64,000 bases of DNA, from NCBI GenBank assembly GCA_029215795.1, contig JARDYH010000005.1, positions 40,306,001 through 40,370,000 of the forward strand, in the 5' to 3' direction. Numbering within the stretch: the first letter of the stretch is position 1; each line of letters starts with the position of its first letter. The translations under genes and the position numbers were made by a program. This document shows positions 35,623 to 48,352 of this stretch, in pieces. This stretch comes from Anniella stebbinsi (taxonomy: Eukaryota; Chordata; Lepidosauria; Squamata; Anniellidae). The notes beneath the pieces are model-generated. The model was not told the DNA's origin, ran no database searches, and saw only the letters and a program-made list of their open reading frames with translations.

Positions 35623-36445
35623 CCTGTCCTGCTTGTAATCTGGATTGTATACTCCTTGTATGGCATGTTCTGGATCTGCTCTGAGCACCAGAGGCTACAT
35701 CAGCCAGTTTTAACTGATCACTTTCATTACAAGTGAAGCAACATGTTTTGTGAAAACAAGTTCCCCATTGTTGTATGCTGCAACCAAGTCTGACATCTCT
35801 TTTCAAATCTCTGTTGACAGCTGGAAAGCAATTTCGCGGCAATTATGACTACGCAGCCTGGTGTGGATGTGAATTAGCAAGATTCTGAGTCAATAATCAT
35901 TTCAGTAGTAAAAGATGACTGGCAGGCACTACCATGATCAATATTCTTTCGGCAGCAGGCCCTCGCTCTTTGCGATAGATACTACCAGGAATCCACTTTT
36001 TGATTAAGTAGCAGTCAGGTTGATTAAGCCTGCAGCGGGCACAGGCAGGCCAGTGGAGGTGCCTTGGGAAAGGGACAGGGGGTCTTATTTTCCATATAAA
36101 TAGCCGTTCTTATGTGCTGCTACATTTTGCTTTCCCTTTGAAGGTTAGTTTCATTTGAAAATGTTTGCAGCTTGTTTCAGGAAAGCTGAGGTCTGGCCAA
36201 TGTGATAACTTTTGCGGCAGACATTTCAATTTGGAGAGAGAACCGGGCTTGATGGAGTGGGCCCATCTCTGCTTGAGTTAATGTGAAGAAACAAATAATT
36301 GAAAACAAACAAACAAACAAACAAACACTAAGATGGATCTACCCAGAATTAATATGAATTGTTCAGACAAATAGAACAATAGTGAGCCACAATAATGATA
36401 TATCAGTTTCCAGCAGAAGTGTTGGTGGTAGTTTAAAATCTATGG
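35623..36445. other. Intergenic stretch with (AAAC)n
   Basis: An AAAC microsatellite is at 36303-36326. Otherwise nothing that I recognise. Confidence 0.5.
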
Positions 36446-36802
36446 CCTCCTCCACACGAGACGTTTAATGAGCCTTGAAGGCTCATTAAAAAATTTACCT
36501 CCACAAGCACGGAGCGCAAAACGGGCGTACAGGCGCGTTATCTCCCCGATAATGCGCATTTTCGAACGCGCGTTAAATAGCGACTTTTATTTTGCTCCGG
36601 CCGTTAAAGCGCATTTTCGCGGTGTGAACAAGCGATTACGCGCATTAACTGCTTGTAAAGCGCTTTTTGGACATGAATTAATGCGCTTCGCCGCCTCTCG
36701 CCGCCTCCGGTGCAGAGGGATTAGGAGTAAAAGCGCCTCCGCGATAATGCGCATAATCGCGGAACCAGGCGCAAAAGCGCATCCTTGTGGAGGGGGCCTA
36801 TA
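36446..36802. mobile_element. CpG-rich palindromic DNA element, copy 2
   Basis: The termini GGCCTCCTCCACACGAG and CTTGTGGAGGGGGCC are near-inverted repeats. The body is dense in GCGCATTA/TAATGCGC motifs (for example ATAATGCGCATTTTCG and AATGCGCATAATCGCGG). It is exceptionally CpG-rich for an intergenic site. The 112-codon frame across it is an artefact. Confidence 0.65.
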
Positions 36803-39211
36803 TTAAATTCTGAATTCATGTTCAAGCTTTTTTTTTAATGGTTATTTGCTGCTGTTCCTCAAAGACATCACAGTGTCTTTGCAGTTTAAAATCAACAATT
36901 AGCAAAGCCATCTAAACACAATAAAACGAATGGATGTTTCCCACTTGAGCCCCATAGCATCCGTGAGAACGGGTGGAGTTTTCATTGAGAAGGTGGTGCT
37001 TCCAGATGAGGCTTTTATTGTGCAATCACATGTCTTGTTCATGGGATTTTATGGAACACTGTCTTCCATTTGTAACCCTCTCATGTTTTCCCCACTGCTT
37101 TTTTGTCTCTCTCTCTCTCCCCCCCCCCATTAAGGGGGGGAGACAGAATAGCTCCAGAATGCCTTTGGGGTGTTAGCACTAGTTACCCTCCATTTGGAAG
37201 CACCTCATGGCAGGGAAGGAATTTACCATCTCCCAACCTGTGCAGTGTGGTTCTAATCTGGATTGGGGCCCTGTAATTGCTATTTAAATTTTGAAAATCA
37301 GATATATGAAATGCATTCATGCATTTTATGGGCTATCTATTGGGTCTTCAGAAGATGTGCTTCTCAGCAAATATTATTAGGATTGGCTGTAAATCTTGAC
37401 CAACTTTATCTGGATTAGGACAATCCTTTCCATTTGTATCAGTAGCAATCTTCCTGGACCTGACAAAACAGCAAATTTTGTGGAGTTTAGGGGACAAATC
37501 TGTTAAACTAACTCTGTCATTCATAGTAGGCTCTATTTTCAGAACATTAGCAATGCTGCTTGGTTAAATCTCCAACCGTTTTTTTTTAAAAGTCAAATTT
37601 AGCTATTTTCTGGACCAACTGCTGCAAATACTTTGAATTTATACCTCCCGTGTGTTTTTTGTCATATAAATGAATGAATATCTGGAATCATCAAGAGATT
37701 TATAGAAGCAGTACACGTTCCAAATTACTTCTTTAATAAAAAAAATCTAACATTTGTTCTTTCAGATAAAGAGATGGTATCTTCTCTGGTTTGAGAGGCT
37801 GATTTCAGTGCAGACAACTTAAATAAGGACTTTAGAAATGGATTCTACGCTGGATCTGCTTTGTAATATGAATGTAAAGACTTCCCCTTCAAACTCAACT
37901 CCCAAACCCTCTGGGTGATCTATGCAGGAAACATGGAGGAGGATAGGGGTGAGACGGGGACAAAGGATCTGTTTACCACGCAGTGCCACTTTGTTATGAC
38001 CTCAAGACAATGTCAACAAAGTCCCTTTGGACAATAAAACTAGAGGCCTGTAGCAAGCATACTTCTGAGACTTTCCCTGTGGAAACTCTCAATTGTGGAC
38101 CACATCCAATTTGGAAAAAACAACAAAAAACATAGTTACTTACCAGTCTATGTGCTAGTTGCTTATGATCATGCTTAGGTTACAAGAAAAATGAATTGTA
38201 GGGAAGGGATAGTCATTTTTTAAAAAAACAAAACAAAAAACGTTTGTCCCTGTAAGGGCAGATCACACTTTGCATGTTTTTGTAGCCAGTTTAGTTAATG
38301 AGGATCAAAAGGGGTACCACTACTCCTTGAGGCGCTTTATATTGGGGTGAGCATTTCTATCTCTGTGAACTGATGCCACACAGTTCACAAACCATTGAAT
38401 GGACTGTATGTCATGCCAAATATTTACAGCATCAACCAGATGGTGTTGATAATGGCAATTTCACTCCTCTCCATGTCCTCACAGCATGGAACAGCAGAAA
38501 CTCTGCTTACTGATATGTCTGTCCTAAAACTTGCACAGGGTGTTTCTCAGAGCCAAAATACATATTATGCTAATCATGTACCTGAGGTAGGGCAGGTGTC
38601 AAGGCTTGACATGGTCAGGCACTTGCAGGGGCCCACACATCACTGGGGGCTGCTGAGAAGAGCCTCTTCAACTGCTTCCCCTCTTGACTATTGGAACCTG
38701 CTTGTTCACCCATCTCTCACACTGGCTCAGGGGGATGTGAGCAAACAAGTAAGTAAATCTGGGTGGTAGTGAGCCGTTACCACTGGCTGCTTACTCATTG
38801 GTTTTCTGTCTGGCAAGTAAGTAGCAGAAATGATTAGGAAGAGGAGAGCTTTCTTTCTTTCTGAAACTCCAGGGGTGTGCGGAAGGTCCAAATCAGGAAT
38901 TTCAGGGGGGGAAACAGATGTGGGTATCCAAATCAAGACTATGCATGATTATTAACACAAAACAAAACAAAAGCTACAACTATATACAATGTGATTAGCA
39001 TAATGTCTAGTTTGGCTCTCAGTCCCCATTGTTGGGACTTCAGTGCTTTGTTTACAGAATCTTGGGCTTGGATAGGGACAAATGGTCCAAAGTTGAGCCA
39101 CACCAAAATCCACAAAATCCAGTTCAGGCAAGGCATAAGATAAAGTCAGTTCAAGGTTAAAGCCAATAAGGTCTCAGAGAACAGTTTCAGACACAGATTT
39201 AGCAAGATGAG
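36803..39211. other. Intergenic stretch, nothing recognised
   Basis: AT-rich sequence with poly-T, C/G homopolymer runs (around 37120-37140) and short ORFs only. The 124-codon frame at 38395-38769 matches nothing that I know. Confidence 0.45.
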
Positions 39212-39532
39212 TAGGGTGACCATATGAAAAGGAGGACAGGGCTCCTGTATCTTTAACGGTTGCATGGAAAAGGGAATTTCAGCAAGTATCATTTGTAGGC
39301 ATGCAGCACCTGGTGAAATTCCCTCTTTATTAGAACAGTTAAAGCTGCAGGAGCCAAAAATAGAGTGACCAGATGCAAAAGAGGGCAGGGTTCATGCAGC
39401 TTTAACTGTTGTGATGAAGAGGGAATTTCACCAGGTGCTGCATGCATACAAATGACACCTGCTGAAATTCCCTTTTCTGTGCAACTGTTAAAAATACAAG
39501 ATCCCTGTCCTCCTTTCCATATGGTCACCATA
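39212..39532 (+). mobile_element. hAT-like MITE (320-bp family)
   Basis: It starts TAGGGTGACCATATG and ends near TATGGTCACCATA, with the full modular layout and the internal AGAGTGACCAGATGC. The 8-bp flanks do not match, so the target duplication is lost or the edge is altered. Confidence 0.75.
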
Positions 39533-42500
39533 TTGTTGGCTGGCTGGCTGTGGGAGGTGGTTTCAGCAGCCAGCACAGGGCAGTTCCAGCTGGCAGGATT
39601 GGGGGGATGGCTTGGGGATCTGGCAGGTAGAATTTGGTGGTGGTGGAGGTAGGCAGCAGGTGGAGGACTTGATTGGCAGTGCTAGGAGTAGGGATGGGCA
39701 AATCTGTTAGTTTTGCTTTCTCCTGGATTTGAATTTTTAAAACCTTGTTACTTCTCTTTCTAATACAAAGAACTTTGTAAATGTTGGTAAATTCTTATCA
39801 AAAACAAATTCAAATGAAATTCTCATCTACCAGCACTAGCCAATTTCAATAGGTACAGCTATATGGATAGGACCTGGCTGTAGCTGCGTGCCATATAGCT
39901 GTTGAAGAGGAAGAGCCTGTCATAAAAAAGAGATGGCAACTCAATTTAAGTCCTCTCATAATTCAATTCAAAGGGGATTCAAACCCAGACGTTTAAGAGC
40001 AAAGCACCCAAAACCCTGGGCCTGGATGGATGAATCTGTAAGTTTGGGTTTCTATTGCATTTGCTTTTTGAACTCAAGTTCTTTTTGTCCCAAATATGGA
40101 GAACACTGTGAATTTTGATAAATTATTATCAAATGAAGCAAAATTCTCATCCATTCCTAGGAGCTGTACATCTAGAAGCATCCCAGGACTCCAAACTAGA
40201 GAACTGTCATTGCCCAGGCAAAGTCGCAACCTGAATGGGAAGCCCTCCTATTGGAGATAGCTCATGATCTCCCTGGTGGACAGAGGGGGTGTCTTCATAG
40301 GGTTGTTCCTGAGTCTTGGGTGCATTCTGAGGTCGTTTGCAGCACATGACATCATGGCCAGTGCATTCCCAACCAGCCACGTCTGCCTTGAAAAGCTGCA
40401 GTGTCAGACAGTCCTTCTTTTTAATTATAATGCAATGTGCCCCTGTGCCTCCATGGTAAGTCCTGGGCATGCCTGTGACCTGGCTGTGATATGGGCTGGC
40501 CCCATTCACTTTTTGTCCTAGCGTTCCCATTGAGAGATGTCTATGCGCTTTGTTATTGCTGCTTTAATTCAGTTCTCTGATGCAGTTTTAACTCCAGCTT
40601 TGCGCAGCTCCAGATGTGGTGTTAGCGCCGGAGCTGCACAGCTCTAGAGTTGGGAGCTACATTAATTCAATTCTCTGATATAGTGTTAGGGCTGGTGCGA
40701 TACTTTTTGGAGTGGCACTTATTTGTGCTAGTGGGATGCTTCCATGGAGAGTCAGTATTGTGCGTTAGTTACTCCCCCTTCCCATTCATTAATTGTAGTG
40801 ATAGGGGGAGCCTTGAGAGGGGCGGGCAACAAGCTTTTCTCTTTTATGATGTTGCTTTACTCTGCCCCCCCCCCCCCCCAACCCAGAAGTATGTCTTTTC
40901 CAGCACTGAAAAGCCAGGTCTAGGCTGGCTCCGTCATGTAACAATGATAGAGCACAGCCAATTTCGGCATACTGTGGAGAATAACAGCAAAGTGTGTTCC
41001 TCCTGTGCTTGTGAAGATGAGGGCAGAGTCACTCTTGTACCTGAATCTCCTTCACTATCCAGGGAGATGCTCCAAACTGTAGCCCTGGTAGCTCACCCCT
41101 TGGGTCACAGAGAGTTCAGGGTTCTGCTGCTTGATTCTAACCCCGGCAGCTCCTGCCAATCATCAACTATAGCCAACAAGCCAAGGACATCTGCATCACT
41201 AACAAAGCAGTTTCATTTCACAGAGGTACATTTAAAAGGCACAGAGGTATCTGTGGGCAGGTATCATTATTGTACTGGCTGCAAGCCAGAGCAATGGTTA
41301 ACGCAGCCCAAGGTGATCCTTGGAGGTGTCTGCCCTGGTGTCCCTGTACTCTGATGATGCACCCATTTGGGGGAAGAGACATTTTGGGGAAAGGCTTCTG
41401 CCACTCCTATTCCCTGTGCTGCAGTTAGTTCCTCTCCCCTCTTATAGTCACCATCATATTTCATATAAAACAAAGGTTGGTTGGACTAGGCTGTAGTCAC
41501 CACTCTTTGAGAGAAGTCACAGAAACTGGCTGGTGGATTTGCAGTAAATGTTTACCTTACTCTTGGATATGGAGGCTACAGTAATGGCTGCCTTTACATG
41601 GACAATAGGTGCTATTACTGCAACAGCTACATCTGCAACACCAAGAGCAGCCTTTAATTTCACAATTCTCAGCCTATGGAAAATTATGAACCTCTTGGTA
41701 GAGGTTAAATATAGCCCGCCAGAACACTGTCTATGGAAAGAAGAAGGAGAAAGGGTAATTCATCTCTCATTCAGAGAGCTTGCCTCCCCCAGCTTTTTGA
41801 AAAAGAAAAGAAATGTTGTCATTTCAGAATGAGTCACATGATCTAGGACACTTGCAAACCCCAAAATGGAGCAACAACATCATAAAAGAGACAGATTATC
41901 TGGTGGCATGCATATTTATGAAATCTCCGGTCATAAGGCAGTGCTAGGAACACAGTAAATTTTGTTGATTCTTGCTGCCAAGTTTGAGAAAGTTTGAAAC
42001 GAGGCCTTTGAATATGCAAACTTGACAACGTATTAAAGAATTTATGTGAATGGAATTAAAAAAAAATCTCCATATTTATACGCTGCTCATCACTCATACT
42101 AAGGCAACTTAACTCCTGTTAGAGAAACTAGCAAGGGCTACATCAGATCTGCCAGCTCATGAGGTTGGAAGACAAAGCTCTTTCCTCACGAGTATTCTGC
42201 TGCTGCCCTTTTTGGATCTGAGCTGCAGCCCCCACCTCCCACAATCCCACAGAGCAGGGAAATATTCCAAGAAGGACAAGAACAGATTGCTGGCTCTCCT
42301 CCTCCCTCTGGAAAGGATCATTTCAATGCATCCCCCCCCCCCTCATGCAAGAGACAGAAGTTAGGAACTCCCTCTCTCTTTCTCTCTCTCTGATGTTATT
42401 CACTATTTTAAATTGCCAGGGAATCATGCTTCAATTTTCTGGGAGCCACTTGCAGCTTGTGAACCTGGATGAGGGTGGTTCTGCTATTAATTCATGGTTC

Positions 42501-42543
42501 TCAAAATGGATATGGGAAAAATATGAGCCTAAGGAAAGTTGTC
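39533..42543. other. Intergenic stretch with an unexplained 234-codon ORF
   Basis: The plus-strand frame 40650-41354 is the longest host ORF in the window. Its translation shows no domain I recognise and runs through a C homopolymer (40866-40878). Near 40566 and 40667 there is a roughly 100-bp imperfect direct repeat beginning AATTCA(G/A)TTCTCTGAT. I regard it as a chance ORF. Confidence 0.4.
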
Positions 42544-42907
42544 TAGGTCTCCTCTACAAGAATTTGGTTTGATGCCTGGATGTCCGATTATGCGCATCTT
42601 ATTGCAATCGCTTTTACGGCAAATCACTATACGCGGGAGGCGGTTAAGCGCATAACAGGTTGCCTTACCAGTTGTATGAAGCACGCTTTAAAGGTGTTTA
42701 ATGCGGAGAATCGCTTGTTTACATGGTTATAAGGCGCTTTAACGGCCGTGGTAAATTAAAACTCACTATTTAACGTGCATTCGATAATGCGCATAATCGC
42801 ATAGAAAAAGCGCCTCGACCCCCAATTTGCACTCCACTCTTGTAGAGGTCAAATTTTTAATGCGCCTTGAAAGAGCTTTAAATCACTCTTGTAGAGACAC
42901 TCTTTGA
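42544..42907. mobile_element. CpG-rich palindromic DNA element, copy 3
   Basis: TAGGTCTCCTCTACAAG at the left is complementary to CTTGTAGAGACACTC at the right. The body holds GATTATGCGCATC, CGCGGGAGGCGG, AGGCGCTTTAACGGCC and CATTCGATAATGCGCATAA. It is the uninterrupted counterpart of 16592-17716. Confidence 0.65.
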
Positions 42908-43134
42908 AGAAGTATGCGGTGCATAAAAACCCTCATGGGCACTGCTCCTAACTGTCTCCAGTTATGGCAACACCATGTCCAAAAGTAGATAACATTGTTT
43001 TCATGAATGGTGGTGGCAGTGTGCAAAGGAAGCAGGCAGAATACATAGCAGAGAAAGTTGTCCAGACTGAGAGCTTTTTTGACCATATCAGATAAACACC
43101 AGCCCTATGGTTTGCATGAATGCACTCCCTGTTG

Positions 43135-43575
43135 AATTAAAAAGTGCTTAATTGGGAGACTCTCGATTCTTTGTGGCTTCCTAGAGAACAGCGCCTGTGT
43201 ATTTCTGGTAGCCAGGCAGTGGAGGATACCATACACTATATGCTATATTGTAAACTATACAAAATCCCTAGAGATAAACATCTAATGAGATTTCTAGCGC
43301 CAAGGGCGAACCTCTCAGATATGGATAAAATAATATATTTACTCTCAAATACAGCCAAACCCATCATGCTAAATGTGGCCAGGTTTGCTGCGAAAGCAGC
43401 ATGGATTAGGGAAGACATTGATGCTACCTAAGGGGTCTATTACTGTGGATTTTTAGAAATTATTTTGTACTTGTATATTTTTTTCTGTTCCATTATATTC
43501 TGTAATGTATGATGCTGATTGTGAGATCGGGCTAAAACCTATTTTAGGTTGCCTTAACAATAAATTTGAATTTGT
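43135..43575 (+). repeat. Non-LTR retrotransposon 3' fragment (uncertain class)
   Basis: An open frame (43144-43431) carries EDTIHYMLYCKLYKIPRDKH and a C-terminal VARFAAKAAWIRED. A histidine/cysteine-spaced 'H..LY.C..Y' stretch is typical of the C-terminal zinc-knuckle-like region of LINE ORF2 proteins. It is followed by a 3' UTR-like region ending TTGCCTTAACAATAAATTTG. Confidence 0.45.
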
Positions 43576-43852
43576 GGCTTCAGTTTGATTGCCATGTAAT
43601 TCTGGAGGGTACTGATTTCACTGAAGTTGTTTCACAGCAACTATTTATGTCAGCACCATGTCCTAAAGTGCCATCTCTCCATTATATTTCAACATATTGC
43701 AGAGGTAATTTTAATAGTTGAAGTTGTTCTTCATTGGAATGGAACCCAGTTTTCTGAGGCTCTGTTAAACCAAAGAGAACATATCATTTGAATCAATTGC
43801 CTATTCTGGTCCAGCATAGCTACAAAAATATTGGATTGGATGCTTTCATCCT

Positions 43853-43886
<34 letters not shown>

Positions 43887-43890
43887 TGTG
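43853..43890. repeat. (GT)n microsatellite
   Basis: A GT run with one interruption. Confidence 0.95.
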
Positions 43891-43899
43891 CGCACGTAT

Positions 43900-45310
43900 G
43901 CTAATCCAATTAATTTCCCAATTTTACTGTGCCAAGGCAAACCGGGTAGAAAATAAAATCTCCCAGGAAAGATCTGACACACTAGATAAGGTGTGTTGAG
44001 TAGGTGAGTAATTCAAGGGTGTAAAGGTGGATTGCTCTGGCATGACCTTGGGTTGGGTCACTGCAATCCAGCTCTGGGTTGGTTTCTGCAGCCCAGCAGC
44101 TGAAAAGACCCAGGATCGAACTCAACAAAATATTACTAATAGGATGGTATGACTTGGTGATGTTAAGATCTGCCACACAAGATTCACTTTATTGACTAAT
44201 TGACTAAAAAGTTTTAGGACCAACTTCAAACTAGACTAGATGCAGCTTCCAAATAGGAATGAAATAATAATTAAAACAACCCCTAATAAACCATGAAGCA
44301 GAATAATATTCTAACCACTCAAATGTAGTTTCAATCTAGCCATCAAAAGGCATATTGTGTAGAAGCAATCCTGACAGATTATCAATTTGGAACGTTTATT
44401 CCTGTTCTGGAGTCTTGAAATTCATGGAATTTGTTTCAAATTTTCATGTCATGAAGAAGGGTTCAGAATCTGGTTTTTTTTCTGGCCTGCTGCTTTTCAA
44501 TGAACAGGAAGGGTATCTCCCTCCCCCCCTCATTCCATACAAATGGGAGCATTCCAACTCTCAGTATTTTCTTCTAATTGCAAGTTGAAGTAGTACAGGA
44601 TGAGCAATATGTCTTAATCCCTCTGGGTTGGAACCAAGATCTGCCTTTCAGGAGAGGAAGGACTCTACTCATGGATGGTCCCACAGCCAGATGCCACCAC
44701 CACCACAGATCACCCTATGCAGCAGAGTAAGGGGGCTGGAAGGGCTGCCATGGGAAGGAGTGAAAGGTGGGGAAGTCTATTTCCACCGGCGAAGTTAATT
44801 CAACTTAAAACTGGATCCAACCCTGTGATTATATAAACTGATCCTTTGTTGAGTGTCCAAATTTCTCATGCTGTGGAACCACCACAATGTACAATTGGTT
44901 TACTGTGTGGGCTGTATGCATAAGTGATACAATCAACAGGGCATTCTTGGACAATCCCTAATTAGATGTGGTGTTAAATACTTGAATTATGTAATGTGTC
45001 TCCCTGTCTGTCTAAACAATAGCTGTGTGGCGCTCCAATCAGAATTAGAACTACAGAACACAGGGAAGGGTGGTTAATGCCCCCACCCCAACAATAGGCC
45101 TGGTGAAAATTTCCCTCTGGTGATACTGCTATTAGCCCAGGAAGCTAATAACAGGAGGAGGCTGTGGGCTCCATCAAACCAGCGTTTTGTCGCACTCTTG
45201 TCCTACCTGGTTTGTTGTTTTGAAACGTGATACACACATGACACCGTGCCTGTCTTGCAGTCACCTTGCCTCATCCTTTTCATTTTCCATCTTTTTCTAG
45301 GGCGGGGAAA
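43900..45310. other. Intergenic stretch, nothing recognised
   Basis: No gene or repeat that I can name. Confidence 0.45.
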
Positions 45311-45317
45311 GTCCAAT

Positions 45318-46945
45318 TTAGAGCTCCATCAGACGGGGGGAAATCATGCTTCCCTACTGTCACTTCTCTTCCCCCTCTGTCATTGCTTAATACTTCCTCT
45401 TTCAAAAGAGGAAGTAAACAACATGCATGTGGCCCATTCAGTGGGCTGTTCTGGTTGTGCTGCTTCTCCTGCACATAGCAGGAGATAGTGGCAACTTCCA
45501 TTAAAAAAAATTGGACTTTCTGGGTGTTTTTTTGTGGTGCGAGGAAGACCAGAAGGGGTGGGAGGTGTGCAGGAGGCAGACGACAACGTGAGAGGGCCCC
45601 ACAAAAATCTGTGAGTGTCCAGCAATAAGCGTGCAATAAAATAGGGATGTGCACGGTCCAAAAAATTGGATCGGATCGGGATCGGAACTGGACCTGAGGC
45701 CTCGGATTGGATCGTATCAGATCGGAGGCCTCCCCAGTTCGGTTCGGACCCGATTCCGATCTGAAAATCGGACATCTGATTTTCAGATTGCACGCCATTC
45801 CCCCCCCCCCCCAGACTTGCATTGGGGGAAAGAAAGCTTTCCCCCAATGCAAGTCTATGGGGGGGAAATGGCAGTGCATGGGTGAGGGGGGCCCTGACTC
45901 CCCCCTCCCTGTCCCTCCCCCCATCCCTCCCCCCATCCCTCACCCCTACTCACGCTGCTTATCTGCCAGGGCCGTCGGCTTCCGTTCGCTGGCGCCCATG
46001 GGCGCCAGTGGATGGAAGCGGCCGCCCCGGCAGGTAAGCCCCCTCCCCTCCTCACACACCTTACATTGCCGGGGACATCTGCTTCCCTCCGCTCCTGGAT
46101 GCTACTGCGAACAGGCTTTGCGGCCTGCCCCTAAATAGCGTGCCAGGTGATGACATCACCTGGCACGCTACGTAGGGGCAGGCCGCGAAACCTGCTTCGC
46201 AGTAGCGTCCAGGAGCGGAGGGAAGCGGATGTCCCCAGCAAGGTAAATGGGCCCCCCTCCCCCTCCCCCTGCTTACCTGCCGGGGTGGCTGCTTCCATCC
46301 GGTGGCGCCACTGGAGGGAAGCAGCCGCCCCGGCAGGTAAGCCCCCTCCTCCCCTCGCGCTCCTTACCAGGCGGGGCTGTCTGCTTCCATTGGCGGGCGC
46401 CTGCTGGTGCCTGCCGATGGAAGCGGACGGCCCCGGCAGATAAGCCCCCCCTCGTTCTCCTTACCTTGCCAGGGCGTCCTCCTCCTCCTTCTGCTGCCAA
46501 GTGAACTACTGTGAGGCCTGTTTCACAGTAGTTCACCTGGCAGCAGAAGGAGGAGGATGCCCCACCAGGTAAGTGGGGCCCTCCCCCTCCCTTCCTTGAG
46601 CTTCTTACCTGGCGGGGCTATCCGCTTCCATCGGCAGATGCCCACTGGTGCCCGTCGATGGAAGCGGACAGCCTTGCCAGGGAAGCCCCCGCTCTTGCAC
46701 ACCTTACCTGCTGGAGCCATCAGCCCCGCCAGGTAAGTAGCACGAGTGGGGGGAGGGCCCCCGATTCACCAATCTGGATTGGGTCCTTTTTGGATCGGTT
46801 TGGATTGGATCGGCGGATCTAGGTGCTGGGGATCATAATCGGATCGTTTGATCCGATTTCGGTTGGATTGGGCCCGGATCGTGGATCGGGTCCAATCTGA
46901 TGCACATGCCTACAATAAAACACTCATCTTATGATGCCCTTATTT
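45318..46945 (+). repeat. Interspersed repeat 'E', copy 4, split by a hAT element
   Basis: Repeat E runs from CTCCATCAGACGGGGGG to GTGCAATAAAA at 45641 and resumes at 46913 with CAATAAAACACTCATC. The insert at 45642-46912 is described separately. Confidence 0.75.
45642..46912. mobile_element. hAT-like foldback element made of serial hairpins, 1.27 kb
   Basis: The ends TAGGGATGTGCA and TGCACATGCCTA are inverted repeats. The element is flanked by a perfect 8-bp duplication CAATAAAA (45634-45641, 46913-46920). The subterminal regions are rich in GATCGG. Inside are serial palindromes: about 45803-45862, 45965-46036, 46058-46246 (arms over 90 nt), 46271-46341, 46361-46443, 46458-46573, 46602-46686 and 46700-46738. 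Most begin with CTTACC and end with GGTAAG. Long ORFs on both strands here come from this symmetry. No transposase was seen. Confidence 0.8.
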
Positions 46946-48281
46946 TCTCCACGCGAAATAAAAGTGCCCTTCCGTCCCATGTATTGCCATCCTCATGCTT
47001 TGTTGCTTTTGTTGGGGGCAGTCCTGCTGATGAAAGAGGAAGGTGGGGCAGTTCTCCTTCAGCTTGCTGAATCTGTTGGTTGAATGAATGGACTTGTGCT
47101 AAGCCAGTCAAAATGACTTTACTACTCCAACCCCACCCTCATTGCCTGCAGAAATGGTGCCCAGCTGCTTAAACTCTGAATCGGTAAAACCCTAGACAAC
47201 AAAACCAGAGAAAGGGTGGGGGAAGGTAATCACATCCATCACCCGACAATAACCAATGTATTGGAATAGGAAAGAGAAGAGGCGAGGTGGGGCGGGAGCA
47301 ATAGCAAGACAGCAAACAACAGCAGCAATCGTGAAAGGGACCAGCGCTTGCTGCACTAATGAAAGTAAAAAATGCGGGTGCATAACAGAAAAAAAAGTAG
47401 GTGTGATGGAGCTCTGTATCTATGGAATATATTACTTAAAGTGTGTTGAGTTTATGAGATCATATCTAAAATTTCTGTTTATAGTGGAAAAGCTCCCAGT
47501 CTCTCCTTTCAGACCATCTCTCTTCTGTCTCACTTTTTTGTTTTTCTTTTGCTTTTACTGATATGCAGTCTCCTGTCTCATTTATGACCTTTCTTGGCTG
47601 AGCAATGACATAACTCATTTCTAGGGCCCTTTTAACTAGCAGACACCCATAGTCCACTCTTGGACCCCATGGCATAAGGAGGGCTTAATAGCACAGCTTT
47701 TGGATGCAACTGCTATTCAGAACAGCTTGATATAGAAGTAGATTTTATAAAATCCCACTTAAGAGTGCTAGTTCTATGAAGAATCCCAACAAAAAAAATA
47801 AATTAGAGGAAACATTTTATTACTTTTTTCACATTCTGGTGCCTGTATTGGATAGATATATTAAATATTTCCCCTTCCACATAGAAACAAACAGCTTTTT
47901 ATAATTGCGAACAATACATTCTTGAAAGTTATGGGTGTGGTATTAGAACTCTCTTGGGGGAGATATTGGACAGCATATCCAGTTATTTATTTGAGGTAAT
48001 TTATAAACTGTTATGGTGTCTTTAGCTAGATTCCAGTTTTTAACCAACGCTACCCTGCTTGCTAATCTAGTTACCATGCCTTAAATCCAGTTTTGGACTA
48101 GCAGACATCTGCTAATGTGACAGGACTTTCTTCCCCTCCCCCCTACAGCCCCAAAACCTGCTCAAGTTCCCCACCTTCTGGATCCAGTTTTGAGGAAGGG
48201 GGCTTCTACTGATGGAAACATTTCTATCAGTGGAATAACAGATCCCGCCCATTATCTGTGTCCTCCCCTCCACTAAGGGGT
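46946..48281. other. Intergenic stretch with one minor repeat
   Basis: The segment 47280-47412 shares ordered blocks (CCAGCGCTTGCTGC, TAATGAAA, AGGTGTGATGGAGCTCT) with 59990-60150, so it is an interspersed repeat of unknown class. The rest shows nothing recognisable. Confidence 0.5.
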
Positions 48282-48352
48282 GGGAAGGGCCGTGACTTAT
48301 TGGTAGAGCACCTGCTTTGCATACAGAAGATCCCAGGTTTGATCGCCGGCTT
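48282..48352 (+). mobile_element. SINE tRNA-like head abutting LINE sequence
   Basis: GTGACTTATTGGTAGAGCA and CCCAGGTTTGATCG are the A- and B-box regions of the tRNA-derived SINE. The SINE body is missing, and LINE ORF2 sequence starts directly after it. Confidence 0.65.

Noticed and set aside
45280..45943. Long overlapping ORFs of 187 and 218 codons
   Set aside because: They span repeat E and the hairpin element; their open length follows from low-complexity, symmetric GC-rich sequence.
45965..46738. CRISPR-like or tandem array
   Set aside because: The units are inverted hairpins of unequal length inside a hAT-like element in a vertebrate genome, not direct repeats with spacers.
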